Notes: generated by a model not told the origin, from the sequence alone. Shown: positions 54,806 to 64,000, numbered from the stretch's first letter. The stretch: 64,000 nt of DNA from Bavariicoccus seileri WCC 4188 (GCF_000421665.1 NZ_ATXL01000002.1:1-64000); one strand, 5' to 3'. Made by a program: numbers and translations.

Positions 54806-56176
54806 CTACTTTTGGTCTGCTGTCAATTGTGTAACTAAGGATATAAAATGATCACCACGTTCTTCAAAAGTATGGTACATATCCCAACTTGCACAGGCAG
54901 GTGAAAAGAGCAATGTATCTCCTGAATGGATAGTTTTGAAGGCTTCTTTTGTAGCACATTCAAGATCAGGGACAACAACAACTGGAATCGCTAAGCGCGT
55001 AAAGAAATCTGCTAATTTTTCCTTTGTTTGGCCATAAACAAACGCTTTTTTGACCGGTTTAACGGCTTCTTTTAAGTCATCAAATCCGTTCCCACGATCT
55101 AGACCTCCAGCAATTAGCACAACATCCTTGTCAAAACTATGCAAAGCCGTTTTAGTGGCTGCAATGTTAGTAGCTTTGGAATCGTTATAGATATCAACGC
55201 CATGATAGTTTTTTAAAAACTGCAACCGATGTTTAACGCCCTTAAAAGTTGGTAATTTTTCCGCAATCACTTCATCACTGACTCCCAATAAACGAGCTAC
55301 GGCGATTGCTATCATTGCATTTTCTTTATTTTGAATACCAGGAATTGTTACGATCGAACTATCGAAGAGTTTTTGATCGCCAAAATAAATTGAGTGATCA
55401 TCACACCAATAGCCATTTTCCAAGCGACGACTTGAACTGAATGGAATCTGTTTAGCCTTGGAATGTGAAGTAACCAAAGACGGTAATTCTTCACCATTAG
55501 CATTATATATGATATAATCGTCGGCCGTTTGGTGTCTCGTAATGTTCATTTTTGCTTCAATATAGGCAGCTCGTGAATGATGATAATCAAGATGGGCTGA
55601 GTAGATATTTGTGATAGCAGCTATATGAGGGGCCAAGGCCTTAGTTCCTGCTAATTGGAAACTTGACAGTTCCATTACCAAGTAGTCCTCTGGTTTCACC
55701 GTTTGAATAACGGTCATCAGCGGAATTCCTATATTCCCACCTAAGTGAACACGCTTGTCGTAAGCAGCTTTCAACAACAGATAAGTCATCTCAGTCGTTG
55801 TTGTTTTTCCATTGCTACCTGTTATTCCAATCAAATCACCCTCACATAATAACGAAACTAACTCAAGATCCGTTATAACAGGGATGTTCAAGCTTTGCGC
55901 CTTAACGACCATCGGATTTTCATAAGGTATGCCGGGATTTTTGACGACAAGATCGATTGCTTTATCAGACAATAGGTTAGTTGGATGGCTCCCAGTTACT
56001 AAACCAATGCCTAGCTTTTGGCACGTTTCAACCGTTTCTTCATCTGCTGGTTCATGCCGATCATTGATAGTTACCTCATTTCCTAATCGACGTAAGACTG
56101 TTGCAACTGGTAAACCAGTCACACCCAAGCCAAGAACTAAGACATGCTTTTGTTTTAGATCCTCACACTTTTTCAC
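54806..56176 (-). CDS. murD: UDP-MurNAc-L-Ala:D-Glu ligase MurD
   Basis: A 456-residue Mur ligase that adds D-Glu to UDP-MurNAc-L-Ala. It has the UDP-binding start VLVLGLGVTGLPV, the P-loop GITGSNGKTTTTEM and the C-domain motif IYNDSKATN. The start is taken as GTG at 56176, because AGAGGGA precedes it and the conserved protein begins there; the longer frame from 56227 is rejected. Confidence 0.95.
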   Translation of the reverse strand: MKKCEDLKQKHVLVLGLGVTGLPVATVLRRLGNEVTINDRHEPADEETVETCQKLGIGLVTGSHPTNLLSDKAIDLVVKNPGIPYENPMVVKAQSLNIPVITDLELVSLLCEGDLIGITGSNGKTTTTEMTYLLLKAAYDKRVHLGGNIGIPLMTVIQTVKPEDYLVMELSSFQLAGTKALAPHIAAITNIYSAHLDYHHSRAAYIEAKMNITRHQTADDYIIYNANGEELPSLVTSHSKAKQIPFSSSRRLENGYWCDDHSIYFGDQKLFDSSIVTIPGIQNKENAMIAIAVARLLGVSDEVIAEKLPTFKGVKHRLQFLKNYHGVDIYNDSKATNIAATKTALHSFDKDVVLIAGGLDRGNGFDDLKEAVKPVKKAFVYGQTKEKLADFFTRLAIPVVVVPDLECATKEAFKTIHSGDTLLFSPACASWDMYHTFEERGDHFISLVTQLTADQK

Positions 56177-56381
56177 AACAATCCCTCTTTTATTTTCTGT
56201 GATTTTGACCATTTTTACCCAATTCACATTATTATTGCTTCCATACTTGCATGCTTTCCTATTTAAAGATTTTATACTTTCATGAGTCTATATTTCTATA
56301 CATCCATTGTCTATTATGTAAGATAATAAATCATCACGTTCCTCATCATTATTTTTCTGACAAAGATATAAAAATCACTTA

Positions 56382-57344
56382 CTACCAGATCCACAGCAAT
56401 GTTACTGCTGAGACAATAACTGTAACGACACTAAAGACGATCACAATTTTATTTTCTGACCAACCACTCATTTCAAAATGATGGTGGATAGGACTCATTT
56501 TAAATAGCCTTTTTCCGGTCCTCTTGAAATAGGCTACTTGTAGAATCACACTTGAGGTCTCAATCACATAAATGAGACCAATCCCTAATAAAGACCAAGG
56601 TTGGTTTAATGCTAATGAAATAGCAGCTAAGGCACCACCAATTGCTAAAGAGCCAACATCCCCCATAAATATTTTAGCGGGTTTGAAGTTATAGCATAAA
56701 AAGCCAAGAATCCCGCCAATTAAAATACTGATAAATAGAACGATACCATAATTTTCTACATGCAGCGCATAAATCAGAAAAAAAAGTAACGACAAGATCG
56801 TCGTTGAGCCTGACAAGCCGTCGATGCCATCTGTCAGATTAACGGCATTGGAAAAACCAGTCATCCATATAATACCGAATAGAACGACCAACAAAGCGAT
56901 ATGGATCGGTGTAGCAAAGAATGGAATGACGAGGGTGTGATCATGACTGACTAACCAAACCATGACGATCAACCCAATGACTAATTGAGCAATAAATTTT
57001 TGAAGTGACTTTAATCCTTCATTTTCTTTCTTGAATATCTTTAAGAAGTCATCCGTAAACCCGATCAGGCCAAATGCCATTAAAGAAAAGACCAATGAAT
57101 AAAAGATAGGGTCAGTTGGTAGATCGAATAATGGCAGTAAAAGGCTAAAAAGTAAGACCGTTGCCAAGATAATAACGCCACCCATTGCAGGTGTCCCACT
57201 TTTTTGTTCGTGCCATTTTGGGCCTTCTGCTCGAATAGCCTGCCCATATTGCTTATGTTTCATCCAATGGACCCAAAAGGGCATCAGTGAAACCGATAAA
57301 GCAAATGATAATGATGCGATAAATAAATAAATTCCATTAGACAT
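56382..57344 (-). CDS. mraY: Phospho-N-acetylmuramoyl-pentapeptide transferase MraY
   Basis: A 320-residue enzyme with ten transmembrane helices that makes lipid I from UDP-MurNAc-pentapeptide and undecaprenyl phosphate. Conserved blocks are KSGTPAMGGV, GFTDDFLK, NLTDGIDGLSG and SPIHHHFE. The ATG at 57344 overlaps the murE end by 8 bp. Confidence 0.97.
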   Translation of the reverse strand: MSNGIYLFIASLSFALSVSLMPFWVHWMKHKQYGQAIRAEGPKWHEQKSGTPAMGGVIILATVLLFSLLLPLFDLPTDPIFYSLVFSLMAFGLIGFTDDFLKIFKKENEGLKSLQKFIAQLVIGLIVMVWLVSHDHTLVIPFFATPIHIALLVVLFGIIWMTGFSNAVNLTDGIDGLSGSTTILSLLFFLIYALHVENYGIVLFISILIGGILGFLCYNFKPAKIFMGDVGSLAIGGALAAISLALNQPWSLLGIGLIYVIETSSVILQVAYFKRTGKRLFKMSPIHHHFEMSGWSENKIVIVFSVVTVIVSAVTLLWIW

Positions 57345-58833
57345 GATGCTCACTCATCCATTCCTTGATAGCTTCTCTAGCATAGGCATATTCATCAAAG
57401 GGATAGGACTTTGTTCCGATGATCTGCCCATTCTCACTTCCCTTACCAGATAAAACGACAGTGTCTCCAGGTTGAGCTAGTGCAATAGCTTGGTGAATCG
57501 CCTTACGACGATCGATTTCTCTTTTATATGGAGCACCACTATTATCTGCAATAATCATATCGATGATGGTATTAGGATCCTCATCCCGAGGACTTTCAGA
57601 GGTTAAAACAACTTGATCAGCCAATGTGAAAGCTGCCTTACCTAATCCTGGTCGAATTGATTTATCTCTATTCCCACCATCATGACCAAATAACGAAATG
57701 AGTCTTCCCTTTGTAAAATGTCTCACACTTTTTAACAATTTTTCAAGACCGTCTGGTGTATGGGCATAATCAATGATAACGTTGAATGGTTGTCCCTCTT
57801 TGATAAAAGTCATACGATCTGGAATCTGTGGACAGCTTCTAAGGGCAGCTACAGCCTCACTCACGTCAATACCAACTACAAAAGCAGCTGCAATACTAGC
57901 AAGTGCATTTTCAACATTAAACTCCCCTACAAAAGGTAAGACCACCTCATAGTGTTGACCGATTCCTTTCAAGCTAAACGTCATTTCATGATCATTATAT
58001 TGATAGTCATTGCCATAAAAGTCAGCAGAACTATCTAGTGTGCTATAAGTTACCACTGGAACGCTAGTACGATTAGCAATGACACTCCCATAAGGACTGT
58101 CAGCATTGATGACTGCCGCTTGAGGATAATTTCCCTTACGCGCATTACCAAGTTGCGAAAACAAAGTACTCTTAACGGTGCAATACTCTGCCATCGTTTT
58201 ATGCGTCTCTAAATGTTCAGGTGTCAAATTGGTAAAGACAGCGACATTGAAATCAACACGCCAAGCTCTACCTTGAAAAAGAGCATGTGATGAGACTTCC
58301 GCCACACAAGACTCCACTGATTCCTCTTTCATTTGAGCTAGTAAGCGTTGAAAGGTCAATACATCTGGTGTGGTGTTTTTAGTGGGATAGATTGTGTCAT
58401 TAATTCGGTTATAGAGGGTGCCAATTAAGCCAGTCATTTGCCCTCTTGCTCTTAAAATATGCTCAATGAAATGAGTTGTTGTCGTTTTTCCATTTGTTCC
58501 AGTGACCCCAATCATATTCAATTGTTCGCTTGGATAGCCATAAAACTTGGCAGCGACATTAGCCATCACACGCCTAATATCGCGTACATATACTATTGGT
58601 ACGATTTTTTCTAATGAAGGTAACGGTTTGGTTGCTACTAAACAACTTGCTCCTTTTGCGACGACTTCTTCAGCAAAGTCATGACCATCTACGATACTAC
58701 CAGGAATACAGAAAAAAAGTGCTCCCTCTTTAGCTTCTCTAGAATCTTGAGTGATACTCGTAATCGTTATAGATTCAAGAGGTAAAGATGTCGTTTTGAT
58801 TGGGATCATTGCGAGTAGTTCATTTGCAAACAT
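57337..58833 (-). CDS. murE: UDP-MurNAc-tripeptide ligase MurE with unusual specificity motif
   Basis: A 498-residue Mur ligase that adds the third amino acid of the stem peptide. The P-loop is GVTGTNGKTTTT, the carbamylated lysine is in the CTVKSTLF segment, and IIDYAHTPDGLEK precedes the C-terminal domain. The specificity loop reads SESPRDEDP (412-420) where diaminopimelate enzymes have DNPR and lysine enzymes such as that of S. aureus have DNPA. The arginine is kept, the Asp-Asn changed, so specificity is open. It lies between pbp and mraY, as in Bacillus but not Enterococcus. Confidence 0.92.
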   Translation of the reverse strand: MFANELLAMIPIKTTSLPLESITITSITQDSREAKEGALFFCIPGSIVDGHDFAEEVVAKGASCLVATKPLPSLEKIVPIVYVRDIRRVMANVAAKFYGYPSEQLNMIGVTGTNGKTTTTHFIEHILRARGQMTGLIGTLYNRINDTIYPTKNTTPDVLTFQRLLAQMKEESVESCVAEVSSHALFQGRAWRVDFNVAVFTNLTPEHLETHKTMAEYCTVKSTLFSQLGNARKGNYPQAAVINADSPYGSVIANRTSVPVVTYSTLDSSADFYGNDYQYNDHEMTFSLKGIGQHYEVVLPFVGEFNVENALASIAAAFVVGIDVSEAVAALRSCPQIPDRMTFIKEGQPFNVIIDYAHTPDGLEKLLKSVRHFTKGRLISLFGHDGGNRDKSIRPGLGKAAFTLADQVVLTSESPRDEDPNTIIDMIIADNSGAPYKREIDRRKAIHQAIALAQPGDTVVLSGKGSENGQIIGTKSYPFDEYAYAREAIKEWMSEHHV

Positions 58834-58837
58834 ATCA

Positions 58838-61030
58838 TTAGTCCTCTTCTTTCAATTCAAAAGTTATATTCCAGACGTCCCCTTGGGTAATTGGTCTGCC
58901 CGCTGGGATATTTTGTTCGGTCACAAAACCTTGTCCATGGCTAGTAATAGTGACTCCAATTAAGTCTGCTAAATGGGTTACATCTTGTTTAGACCATCCT
59001 GTCATATCTGGCACTGAAGCATCGCCTTCTGTCAAGATGAATCCCCGATTTCCAGGGAACAAGCTAGCCCCTGCAGATGGGTATTGAGCTGTCACTGTAC
59101 TCCCGGATCCAATTGCTTTCATTTGAGTTATACCTAAATCTTTTAAGGTCTTCTCTGCTGTTTTTAGGTCTTGACCTACCAAGTTAGGAAGAGTCCCACT
59201 GGTTTGTGTTTCCTCATCTAGGTAACCGCCGGACTTCAGCGCTCTGGTCAGTAGTGGTTTAAATACTTGTGCCACGATTTCTGAACCACTTTGGCCATCA
59301 GGATTCTTTTGTGGTTGTTCCACCGTAACATATGCCACATATTTAGGATCGTCGGCTGGCGCAAAACCAACCACAGAATAGATATAACTGTCGCCCTCTT
59401 TATAATATTGACCGGTTTCAGGATCAACCATCTCGGCAGTCCCTGTTTTAGCAGCCAACTGAACACCAGGAATCTCATAGATCTGCCCAGTTCCTTGCTC
59501 ATTATAAACGACTTCTTTGAGATATTCTAATGTTTTTTTGGCACTATCACTTGTGATGGGATTAGCAATAACGTCGTTCGTTTCTTTTTTTAGTTCCTTC
59601 CCGTTTGCTGACAAGGTGGCGTTATAGAAATGAAGAGGTCTCATTTCACCGTCATTAGCTATCGTGATAAAAGCTTGCATCATTTGCGCGGCCGTAGTCG
59701 AAATACCTTGTCCAAACCCAGTCGAAACTTTTTGGAGTTGACTGTCAAATGGATTTGACCCTGTTGCTTCATTAGAAAAACCAGAGTTTGTTTTTTGATT
59801 GATGTGGAAGGCATTGAGGTAATCATGCCATTTTTCCTCGCCCATCGCCGTAATCAATTTCACAAATAAGACATTACTTGAACGTGCGACACCGTCGAGA
59901 TAGCTGATTGTTCCCCAACCGACTTTGTTATAATCATGGATTGTATCATCATAGATTTTTACTGTTCCAGATTCATAGGTTGCTGTAGGATCAAAGACAC
60001 CCTCATTGATGGCAGCTGCCAGTGCTAAGACTTTCATCGTTGACCCCGGCTCATAAGCATTCTCGTAAAACAGGTTTTGCCAACTATCATCGATGCCTGA
60101 TAGAGTATTCAAATTGAATGTTGGGCGTTGACTGACAGCTAGAATCTCCCCCGTTTCGGGATCTGCTAAAACAGCTTGCATCGTTTTTGGAGCATACTTT
60201 TCGTAGACCTCAGACATGACAGCTTCAAGCGATTGTTGCAGGCTACTATCAAGCGTGAGCTGTATCGATTGGCCATCATGTGGTTGTGTCACCATCCGTC
60301 TGGTTTGAGGAATCTCTAAACCATTCCCATCAACTTCCACGGTGTACTGCCCGTTCGTCCCACTCAATTGGTCGTTAAATAAGGTCTCAACACCCATAGC
60401 ACCAGTTAATAAAGATTGGTCTTCACTAGCATCTGTTGTATCTGTGGCATCATCAGTTGCACTTTTATCTTCGCGCTGCGTATAGCCAATTAAATGTGAC
60501 GCATAAATGCTATTAGGATATAACCGGGCTGGCTGCTCCTTAAAGACTAACCCAGTAAATCCCTCTTTTTCGATGCGCTCTTTTTCTTGTATCGTCAAAG
60601 ATTGGGATTTGCTCCCAAATTGGACTTCCTTTTGGTCCTTTTTATTCAGTTGTTTCAAAATATATTCTTTATCCTGATCAAGAACGAGAGATAATAGGTT
60701 GGCTAAATCAGCTTTCTGGTCTTCTTGAACATAGTTTGGCTTCCCACCTGGTACCGACCACTCATCTGTTAAAACAGCTGATAATGCATAAGAAGTAGCA
60801 TCTAGCGCCACTGGCTCACCGTCACGATCAACGATACTGCCTCGACTAGCCGCTACAATGCTACTTCTAGTAGATAACTCTGCTGCCCGCGCTCTTAAAT
60901 CGATGCCTTTCACGGATCCAGTCACCATGATATAGCTAAAACGCAGACCTAACACAACAAAAGTGATGATGGCTGCCACACCCATTCCAAAAATCAACAA
61001 TTGTTGCCTTTTCTTTTGCTTTTTAATCAT
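58838..61030 (-). CDS. Class B penicillin-binding protein with PASTA domains (PBP2x/PbpB type)
   Basis: A 730-residue division transpeptidase. It has an N-terminal transmembrane segment (about 11-32), a dimerisation region starting SRGSIVDRDG, and the transpeptidase motifs EPGSTMK, RSSN and AAKTGTAE in order. Two PASTA domains fill the last 130 residues. It cross-links septal peptidoglycan and is a beta-lactam target. It overlaps ftsL by 8 bp. No ftsW lies in the cluster here. Confidence 0.95.
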   Translation of the reverse strand: MIKKQKKRQQLLIFGMGVAAIITFVVLGLRFSYIMVTGSVKGIDLRARAAELSTRSSIVAASRGSIVDRDGEPVALDATSYALSAVLTDEWSVPGGKPNYVQEDQKADLANLLSLVLDQDKEYILKQLNKKDQKEVQFGSKSQSLTIQEKERIEKEGFTGLVFKEQPARLYPNSIYASHLIGYTQREDKSATDDATDTTDASEDQSLLTGAMGVETLFNDQLSGTNGQYTVEVDGNGLEIPQTRRMVTQPHDGQSIQLTLDSSLQQSLEAVMSEVYEKYAPKTMQAVLADPETGEILAVSQRPTFNLNTLSGIDDSWQNLFYENAYEPGSTMKVLALAAAINEGVFDPTATYESGTVKIYDDTIHDYNKVGWGTISYLDGVARSSNVLFVKLITAMGEEKWHDYLNAFHINQKTNSGFSNEATGSNPFDSQLQKVSTGFGQGISTTAAQMMQAFITIANDGEMRPLHFYNATLSANGKELKKETNDVIANPITSDSAKKTLEYLKEVVYNEQGTGQIYEIPGVQLAAKTGTAEMVDPETGQYYKEGDSYIYSVVGFAPADDPKYVAYVTVEQPQKNPDGQSGSEIVAQVFKPLLTRALKSGGYLDEETQTSGTLPNLVGQDLKTAEKTLKDLGITQMKAIGSGSTVTAQYPSAGASLFPGNRGFILTEGDASVPDMTGWSKQDVTHLADLIGVTITSHGQGFVTEQNIPAGRPITQGDVWNITFELKEED

Positions 61031-61403
61031 TCTTGATGGTCCTCACTTGATCTTCATTGATTTTTAGACCGTATTCAGTGGCAATTTTATAGATACGATC
61101 ATATTGACTCAATTCATCTCGTTGTTGCTTTAAAACAGATTGTGTCGTTTTCAATTCTGTCACTTTTTGTTCCATCTCCCCTAAAACACGTGTGTTACTA
61201 GCAACGCGTTGTTGGGTAGTGATGGCTAAAGTTGTCATAATTGCAAGTATTGTAAAGAGCAAGACCCAGTAGCCCCAAGCGATTCCTTGTCTGACAACCA
61301 CGACTGTGGGTTGGTCAATGACCTCTTTTTCTGTCGCATGGTCAAGACTTGCGACATAGTCATCTTGCCATTTCTTTTCAACAGCTTCGTTATGTGTTGC
61401 CAT
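61023..61403 (-). CDS. ftsL: Cell division protein FtsL
   Basis: A 126-residue bitopic protein with a transmembrane segment at about residues 45-66 and an extracellular leucine-zipper-like coiled coil (VTELKTTQSVLKQQRDELSQYD). It acts with DivIB and FtsB-like partners in activating the septal synthase. The ATG at 61403 follows GGAAGTGAG; seven upstream codons are excluded. Confidence 0.88.
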   Translation of the reverse strand: MATHNEAVEKKWQDDYVASLDHATEKEVIDQPTVVVVRQGIAWGYWVLLFTILAIMTTLAITTQQRVASNTRVLGEMEQKVTELKTTQSVLKQQRDELSQYDRIYKIATEYGLKINEDQVRTIKND

Positions 61404-61450
61404 TGCTCTCACTTCCTTTTTCACTAAGAATCAATTAGGTATCATTTTTT

Positions 61451-62398
61451 CTATTTCTTTACCCGTTCAATGACTCTTAATTTCGCTGAACTAGCTCTGC
61501 TATTTTTTTCTAACTCTTTTTCTGATGGTAGGATAGGCTTGCGTGTCACCAACTGATAATCCATTTGTTGAAATGACGGCAATATCGGTAAATTATGTGG
61601 TGTTTGCGGTGGCGTCGTGACCTCTTTATACATCGTTTTGACGATTCGATCTTCCAATGAATGGAATGAAATGACGCTCATCCGTCCACCTGGTTTCAAT
61701 AATTTCAAACCTTGCTCGATGACACTTTCTACGGCTCCCAACTCGTCATTTACCGCGATTCGAAGGGCCTGAAAAACTCGTTTTGCTGGATGTCCCCCTG
61801 TTCTCCTTGCTGGAGCTGGGATGGCATCACGGATGATATCGACTAATTGTAAAGTCGTTTCTATTGGCGCCTTTTGACGTTCCTTCTCTATCTTCCGAGC
61901 GATTGCTTTTGAAAATCGCTCCTCACCATATCGAGAGAATATCCGCATCAAATCATTGAAGGAATACTCATTGACGATGATTTTGGCAGTCAATGGATTA
62001 CTTTGGTCCATTCTCATATCAAGTGGTGCATCAAACCGGTAACTAAAACCTCGTTCTGGCACATCGAACTGTGGAGAAGATACTCCAAGGTCGAAGAGTA
62101 ACCCGTTAACACTAGTGATTCCCAGGTCAAGAAGAGCTTCAGTTAATTCTTTAAAATTACGATGAATTAATACTAATTTTCCTGATTCAAGCTCTTTTTG
62201 AAACAACGACTTCCCATTAGTGATAGCCACTTGATCCTGATCAAACGCTATCACCCGACCACTGGACAATTGAGATAGCAAATAGCGGGTATGACCGCCC
62301 CCTCCAAACGTACCATCCACATAGATGCCATCAGGTACTACATTTAGTTCATCTACCGTTTCCTGTAACAAAACAGTGGTATGTTCAAATTCGGACAT
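61451..62398 (-). CDS. rsmH: 16S rRNA m4C1402 methyltransferase RsmH (MraW)
   Basis: A 315-residue SAM methyltransferase acting on cytidine 1402 of 16S rRNA. The start [15 protein letters not shown] motif [12 protein letters not shown] and later [15 protein letters not shown] are canonical. The ATG at 62398 follows GGAG eight bases upstream. It is the second gene of the dcw cluster. Confidence 0.96.
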   Translation of the reverse strand: MSEFEHTTVLLQETVDELNVVPDGIYVDGTFGGGGHTRYLLSQLSSGRVIAFDQDQVAITNGKSLFQKELESGKLVLIHRNFKELTEALLDLGITSVNGLLFDLGVSSPQFDVPERGFSYRFDAPLDMRMDQSNPLTAKIIVNEYSFNDLMRIFSRYGEERFSKAIARKIEKERQKAPIETTLQLVDIIRDAIPAPARRTGGHPAKRVFQALRIAVNDELGAVESVIEQGLKLLKPGGRMSVISFHSLEDRIVKTMYKEVTTPPQTPHNLPILPSFQQMDYQLVTRKPILPSEKELEKNSRASSAKLRVIERVKK

Positions 62399-62507
62399 AA
62401 ACCGCACTCCATCATCATTCTTTAGTTAGTTGCTTATGACTAACTCATTACATTCTTGACCATATTAATTCTGATTTTATTTATATTTTTATTTTTTGTT
62501 TGTATTT

Positions 62508-62582
62508 TTGCTATAATTTTTAGACTTCATTTAGACTTCGATTCAAACTTCAATTTAGGCTTCAATTTAGACTTTATTGAAC
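62508..62582. repeat. Tandem repeat of about 12 bp between mraZ and rsmH
   Basis: Five to six units of the ACTTCAATTTAG / ACTTCATTTAG type within the 269-bp gap between the first two dcw genes. In most Firmicutes this gap is short. A T-rich stretch precedes it. Confidence 0.75.
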
Positions 62583-62667
62583 GTTACTTGTAGTGAAGCT
62601 TTTAATTTCTTTTTTGTAACTCATTTAACGCATTAGATGGTTACCTTTAGGTATGATGATCGGTTAA

Positions 62668-63099
62668 TCAAAAATCGAGATCAATCATATTTTCTGCAAT
62701 CTCATCAAAGTTCTCTTCAGTAGAATCCGCAAATTTTTGCCAACGATCGTCACTCCAAATTTCGATTCTTTCACTGACACCGACAATATGGCAAGACTTT
62801 TCTAACTTAGCAAAATCCACCAATGTCTTTGGAATGTTGATACGACCTTGTTTATCGACCTCTACCTCAGTTGCTGCAGAATAGAAAAACCGAACAAAAG
62901 CACGGGCATCACGCTTAGCAAGTGGTAAATTCTTGAGTTTGCCCTCAAGTGTCTCCCAAGCTTCTTTTGGATAGCCAAATAAACAACCATCCAACCCACG
63001 TGTCAGGATGAACTGCGATGTCAATTCGTCTCGAAACTTTGCAGGCATGATCAAACGGCCTTTAGTATCGATATTATGTTGATATTCTCCGATTAACAT
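62668..63099 (-). CDS. mraZ: Transcriptional regulator MraZ
   Basis: A 143-residue protein with two AbrB-like swapped-hairpin domains ([23 protein letters not shown] and the second [12 protein letters not shown]). It represses the dcw operon by binding repeats upstream of itself. GGAGG precedes the start. It heads the division and wall cluster. Confidence 0.96.
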   Translation of the reverse strand: MLIGEYQHNIDTKGRLIMPAKFRDELTSQFILTRGLDGCLFGYPKEAWETLEGKLKNLPLAKRDARAFVRFFYSAATEVEVDKQGRINIPKTLVDFAKLEKSCHIVGVSERIEIWSDDRWQKFADSTEENFDEIAENMIDLDF

Positions 63100-63128
63100 C
63101 GCTTATCCTCCAATCTTTTATTAAGGTC

Positions 63129-63163
63129 CCCCTTAGTCTACCACAATCCCCCACTTTCCTCCA
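63129..63163. promoter_or_regulatory. MraZ-binding direct repeats
   Basis: On the minus strand four 5-bp boxes, TGGAG, TGGGG, TGGTA and AGGGG, are spaced exactly 10 bp apart with 5-bp spacers, at 63159-63163, 63149-63153, 63139-63143 and 63129-63133. MraZ is known to bind TGGGN repeats with this spacing. They end 30 bp before the mraZ start codon. A convincing -35/-10 pair was not found with them. Confidence 0.72.
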
Positions 63164-63172
63164 CAAATTAAC

Positions 63173-63210
63173 CAAAAAAATAACCCTAGCACCAAAATGC
63201 TAGGATTTTT
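63173..63210. terminator. Bidirectional terminator between the glycosyltransferase gene and mraZ
   Basis: CCTAGCA and TGCTAGG arms with a 6-base loop have T runs on both sides: GGTTATTTTTTTT on the minus strand and ATTTTT on the plus strand. It ends the glycosyltransferase gene, 25 bp past its stop. Confidence 0.85.
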
Positions 63211-63234
63211 AAGATTCCATTCAGTTTTTGTTCG

Positions 63235-64000
63235 TTATTTCTGTTTTTGCTGATCCAATAATCGTTGATAAATCGCCTTTAATTGCTGACCAATGTGGGG
63301 GAGCGCCAGTGGGAGTACTTCATCATAAGCTTGAACCACCATTTGAGATTGATTATGGGTCAAACCAAAACGAATCGCTTTTTCAAACTCGTCTAAATTT
63401 TTTGCCTTTAGCACTGTTTTATCAGCTGGCAACCACTCCTCATAAATTGGAATATCTCTAACGATTGCCGGCGTTTTCAAGGCCATTGCCTCTAATAATA
63501 CGATGCCTTCTGTCTCTTCGTAAGTCGGAAACAAAAAGAGGTCAGCACCTACATAAGCTTCCCTTAATTCCTCTGGTTGGACATAACCAGGCATCACAAC
63601 GTTAGCTGGTTTATGTTTGATAGCCTCGCGTATTTTGACAGGGACTAATTGTTCTTTTGTCCGACCAAACCAGAAAAAAGTAATCTCAGGCATCCGTTTT
63701 GCTAATGCCAAAAAATCTAAAATACCTTTACGTTTGATCCAAAGTCCCACACTGACGACTACTGGCTGCGTTTGTGTTAACCCATACTTTTGTCTAAAGG
63801 CCGTAGGATCAATTAAACTTCTTTGATAGTGATTTAAGTCGATACCATTAGAAACAACTTTGATTTCTTTCTTGATGTGATAACTTAATAGCAATTCTCG
63901 GCTGTAGGCACTAGGTGTCACGATAATATCTCCACGTTGATAAGCATACTTCAACCATTCCTTGAAGAACGGAGCAGCTAGATTAGAACCAATAAATGAA
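63235..64000 (-). CDS. GT4 family glycosyltransferase, 5' end beyond the window
   Basis: An open frame of 254 visible residues that continues past the right edge; the TTG at 63954 is internal, because the frame stays open upstream (SFIGSNLAAPFFKEW). It has the GT-B C-terminal domain with VVSVGLWIKRKG, and the donor-site motif EETEGIVLLEAMALKTP. The NGIDLNHYQ segment fits diacylglycerol glucosyltransferases that make glycolipid anchors for lipoteichoic acid, but other GT4 enzymes look alike. Confidence 0.85.
   Translation of the reverse strand, partial: SFIGSNLAAPFFKEWLKYAYQRGDIIVTPSAYSRELLLSYHIKKEIKVVSNGIDLNHYQRSLIDPTAFRQKYGLTQTQPVVVSVGLWIKRKGILDFLALAKRMPEITFFWFGRTKEQLVPVKIREAIKHKPANVVMPGYVQPEELREAYVGADLFLFPTYEETEGIVLLEAMALKTPAIVRDIPIYEEWLPADKTVLKAKNLDEFEKAIRFGLTHNQSQMVVQAYDEVLPLALPHIGQQLKAIYQRLLDQQKQK

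Noticed and set aside
1-64000. tRNA, rRNA, prophage, insertion sequence or defence island
   Set aside because: No cloverleaf, rRNA, integrase, transposase, restriction enzyme or other mobile-element marker was seen; nearly all DNA is accounted for by housekeeping genes.

Overview
The window is a housekeeping stretch of a low-GC Gram-positive chromosome from the order Lactobacillales. Support comes from FabK and a MarR-type FabT in the fatty-acid locus, EzrA, SepF and DivIVA, an L27 with a cleavable N-terminal extension next to the Prp protease, and T-box leaders. MreB with MreC and MreD argues against Enterococcus and Streptococcus, which usually lack MreB, and fits a rod or ovoid relative (Carnobacteriaceae or Enterococcaceae-like). 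The genus cannot be fixed from sequence reading alone. Most genes lie on the minus strand, with plus-strand genes at 28.3-28.9 kb and 40.7-46.5 kb.

Layout: 0-2 kb has the start of a PTS EIIC gene and a ROK repressor sharing a palindromic operator-like motif. 2.2-4 kb is an ABC exporter. 4.2-7 kb is a MetE-like methyltransferase plus M20 amidohydrolase behind a methionine T-box. 7-9.3 kb is one-carbon metabolism (fhs and 5-formyl-THF cyclo-ligase). 9.6-11.8 kb is ackA with its companion methyltransferase. 12-13 kb is rplU-prp-rpmA, then mreBCD, a cold shock gene, radC, folC and valS (valine T-box). 21-28 kb holds an esterase, tpx, thiI with its cysteine desulfurase, and ezrA; rpsD follows on the plus strand. 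29.6-40.1 kb is a complete fatty-acid synthesis locus (fabT-fabH-acpP-fabK-fabD-fabG-fabF-accB-fabZ-accC-accD-accA) with three FabT boxes. The plus-strand block has acpS, xpaC-like, telA-like, a GlsB-type membrane protein and a DUF368 protein; nudF and an acidic membrane protein of unknown role sit inside it on the minus strand. 46.7-63.1 kb is the dcw division and wall cluster from mraZ to divIVA. The window ends inside a GT4 glycosyltransferase gene.

Many start codons given here were moved downstream of the longest open frame because a good Shine-Dalgarno sequence sits before an internal start. The least explained features are not genes: (i) nearly every longer intergenic gap contains degenerate tandem repeats of 9-20 bp; (ii) a three-way-junction-like terminator lies between acpP and fabK; (iii) the MurE specificity motif fits neither standard class. 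I found no CRISPR array, prophage, insertion sequence, tRNA, rRNA or recognisable defence system, and nothing I would call a wholly new multi-gene system.
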